A stretch of 64,000 nucleotides of DNA from Burkholderiales bacterium. Its GTDB lineage: Bacteria > Pseudomonadota > Gammaproteobacteria > Burkholderiales > SG8-41. A program made the translations under genes and the position numbers. The stretch covers positions 1 through 64,000 of the forward strand of contig JAHCAG010000017.1 in NCBI GenBank assembly GCA_019635015.1, given 5' to 3'. The notes below the pieces were generated by a model. It made no database searches. It was given only the letters and a program-made list of their open reading frames with translations, and was not told the DNA's origin. Shown one piece after another: positions 63,501 through 64,000 of this stretch (within the stretch, counting starts at the first letter, position 1; each line of letters opens with the position of its first letter).

Positions 63501-64000
63501 TCAGGCTTCCAGCGCCTGCACCCAGTTGCGGGTTTCGAGTGCGTTTTTCACCTCGGCGAGGAAGGCCGCCGAGTAAGAGCCGTCCACCGCGCGGTGGTCA
63601 AAACTCTGCGCCAGCACGCCGACCGGGCGGATGGCGATCGAGTCGCCGCCTTCGGATTCGACCACCACCGGCTTCTTGCGGATGCCATCGGCGGACAGGA
63701 TCGCCACCTGCGGCTGGTTGATGATCGGCGCAGTGATCACCGTGCCGAAGGCGCCGTTGTTGGTGATCGTGTAAGTGCCCTCGGTCATCTCGTCGGGACG
63801 CAGCTTGCCGGCACGCGCACGCGACGCCAGATCGTTGATCTCTTTCGCGATCTGCGGCAGCGACTTCGACGGCACGTCCTTCAGCACCGGCACCACCAGT
63901 CCGTCGAAGTTGAGGTCGACCGCGATGCCGATGTTGATCCGGCGGTGAAGGGTAAGGCCGTCACCCGACAGGCTGGCATTGAGCTTCGGAAACTTGCCCA
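63501..64000 (-). CDS. 2-Oxo acid dehydrogenase E2 (dihydrolipoamide acyltransferase), C-terminal part
   Basis: The gene runs off the right edge of the window, so only the C-terminal about 165 residues are seen. The acyltransferase catalytic motif DHRAVDG (His-x3-Asp-Gly) is present and the preceding AVDLNFDGLVVPVLKD fits the E2 catalytic core. The lipoyl and E1/E3-binding domains lie outside the window. Product: the core of a pyruvate, branched-chain or acetoin-type complex; which one cannot be told. The stop is 34 bases before the oxidoreductase's start. Confidence 0.88.
   Translation of the reverse strand, partial: GKFPKLNASLSGDGLTLHRRINIGIAVDLNFDGLVVPVLKDVPSKSLPQIAKEINDLASRARAGKLRPDEMTEGTYTITNNGAFGTVITAPIINQPQVAILSADGIRKKPVVVESEGGDSIAIRPVGVLAQSFDHRAVDGSYSAAFLAEVKNALETRNWVQALEA

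Noticed and set aside
1..64000. CRISPR arrays, tRNA and rRNA genes, insertion sequences, prophage
   Set aside because: No spaced direct repeats, no recognisable tRNA cloverleaf, rRNA or transposase/integrase was seen. This was by eye only, so a short tRNA could be missed.

Overview
The window is GC-rich, densely coding DNA from a bacterial chromosome. It most resembles a betaproteobacterium of the Burkholderiales or a close relative. The main pointer is the number of Bug (TctC-type) periplasmic binding proteins: six complete copies, none next to tctA/tctB membrane genes. Other pointers are the ETF/acyl-CoA dehydrogenase genes, the LysR regulators' style, a DoxX protein and a tricarballylate-dehydrogenase-like flavoprotein. 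No rRNA, tRNA, CRISPR array, insertion sequence or prophage was recognised, and no gap without a gene exceeds about 300 bases.

Layout. 1-2.5 kb: a palindromic extragenic repeat, then a GST, a small-molecule binding protein and a Bug protein. 2.6-9.2 kb: an OYE-type flavin oxidoreductase, an EAL protein, an exported intradiol dioxygenase and a CHASE-PAS-PAS-GGDEF-EAL sensor. 9.2-19.8 kb: htpG, an APC permease, and a family of six paralogous class I SAM methyltransferases. Each methyltransferase has a signal peptide. Five form one start/stop-overlapping operon with the permease, and the sixth lies across a membrane-anchored spermidine-synthase-like gene. 19.8-23.7 kb: a small exported protein, an acyl-CoA dehydrogenase and etfBA. 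23.8-29.2 kb: lysR, a degenerate glutamine amidotransferase, a small ORF, alr, radA and a hydrolase, all on one strand. 29.3-31 kb: a TM2 protein and a flippase-like membrane protein, ending at a bidirectional terminator. 31-36.7 kb: an operon of a 144-residue unknown protein, a MoxR-type ATPase (NorQ/CbbQ), a vWA protein (NorD/CbbO), an aldo/keto reductase and a cysteine-dioxygenase-like cupin. 36.9-43 kb: an exonuclease, a CPA2 cation antiporter, a membrane repeat protein and an autotransporter. 43-64 kb: carboxylate metabolism, with Bug proteins, a TcuA-like flavoprotein, MmgE/PrpD, a ketopantoate-reductase homologue, two LeuC-like subunits plus an unusual LeuD-like subunit, a 3-hydroxyisobutyrate-dehydrogenase homologue and the C-terminal part of an E2 acyltransferase.

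The most notable signals are: (1) the exported methyltransferase family; (2) a 27-base AT-rich motif present five times, in strictly alternating orientation, always at a gene end or start with its T-rich side toward the gene; (3) the MoxR/vWA operon without any norBC or cbbLS target, preceded by a possible leaderless promoter; (4) several enzymes with substituted catalytic residues (GATase, M24 protein, LeuD-like subunit, aldo/keto reductase). All functions are inferred from the sequence alone.
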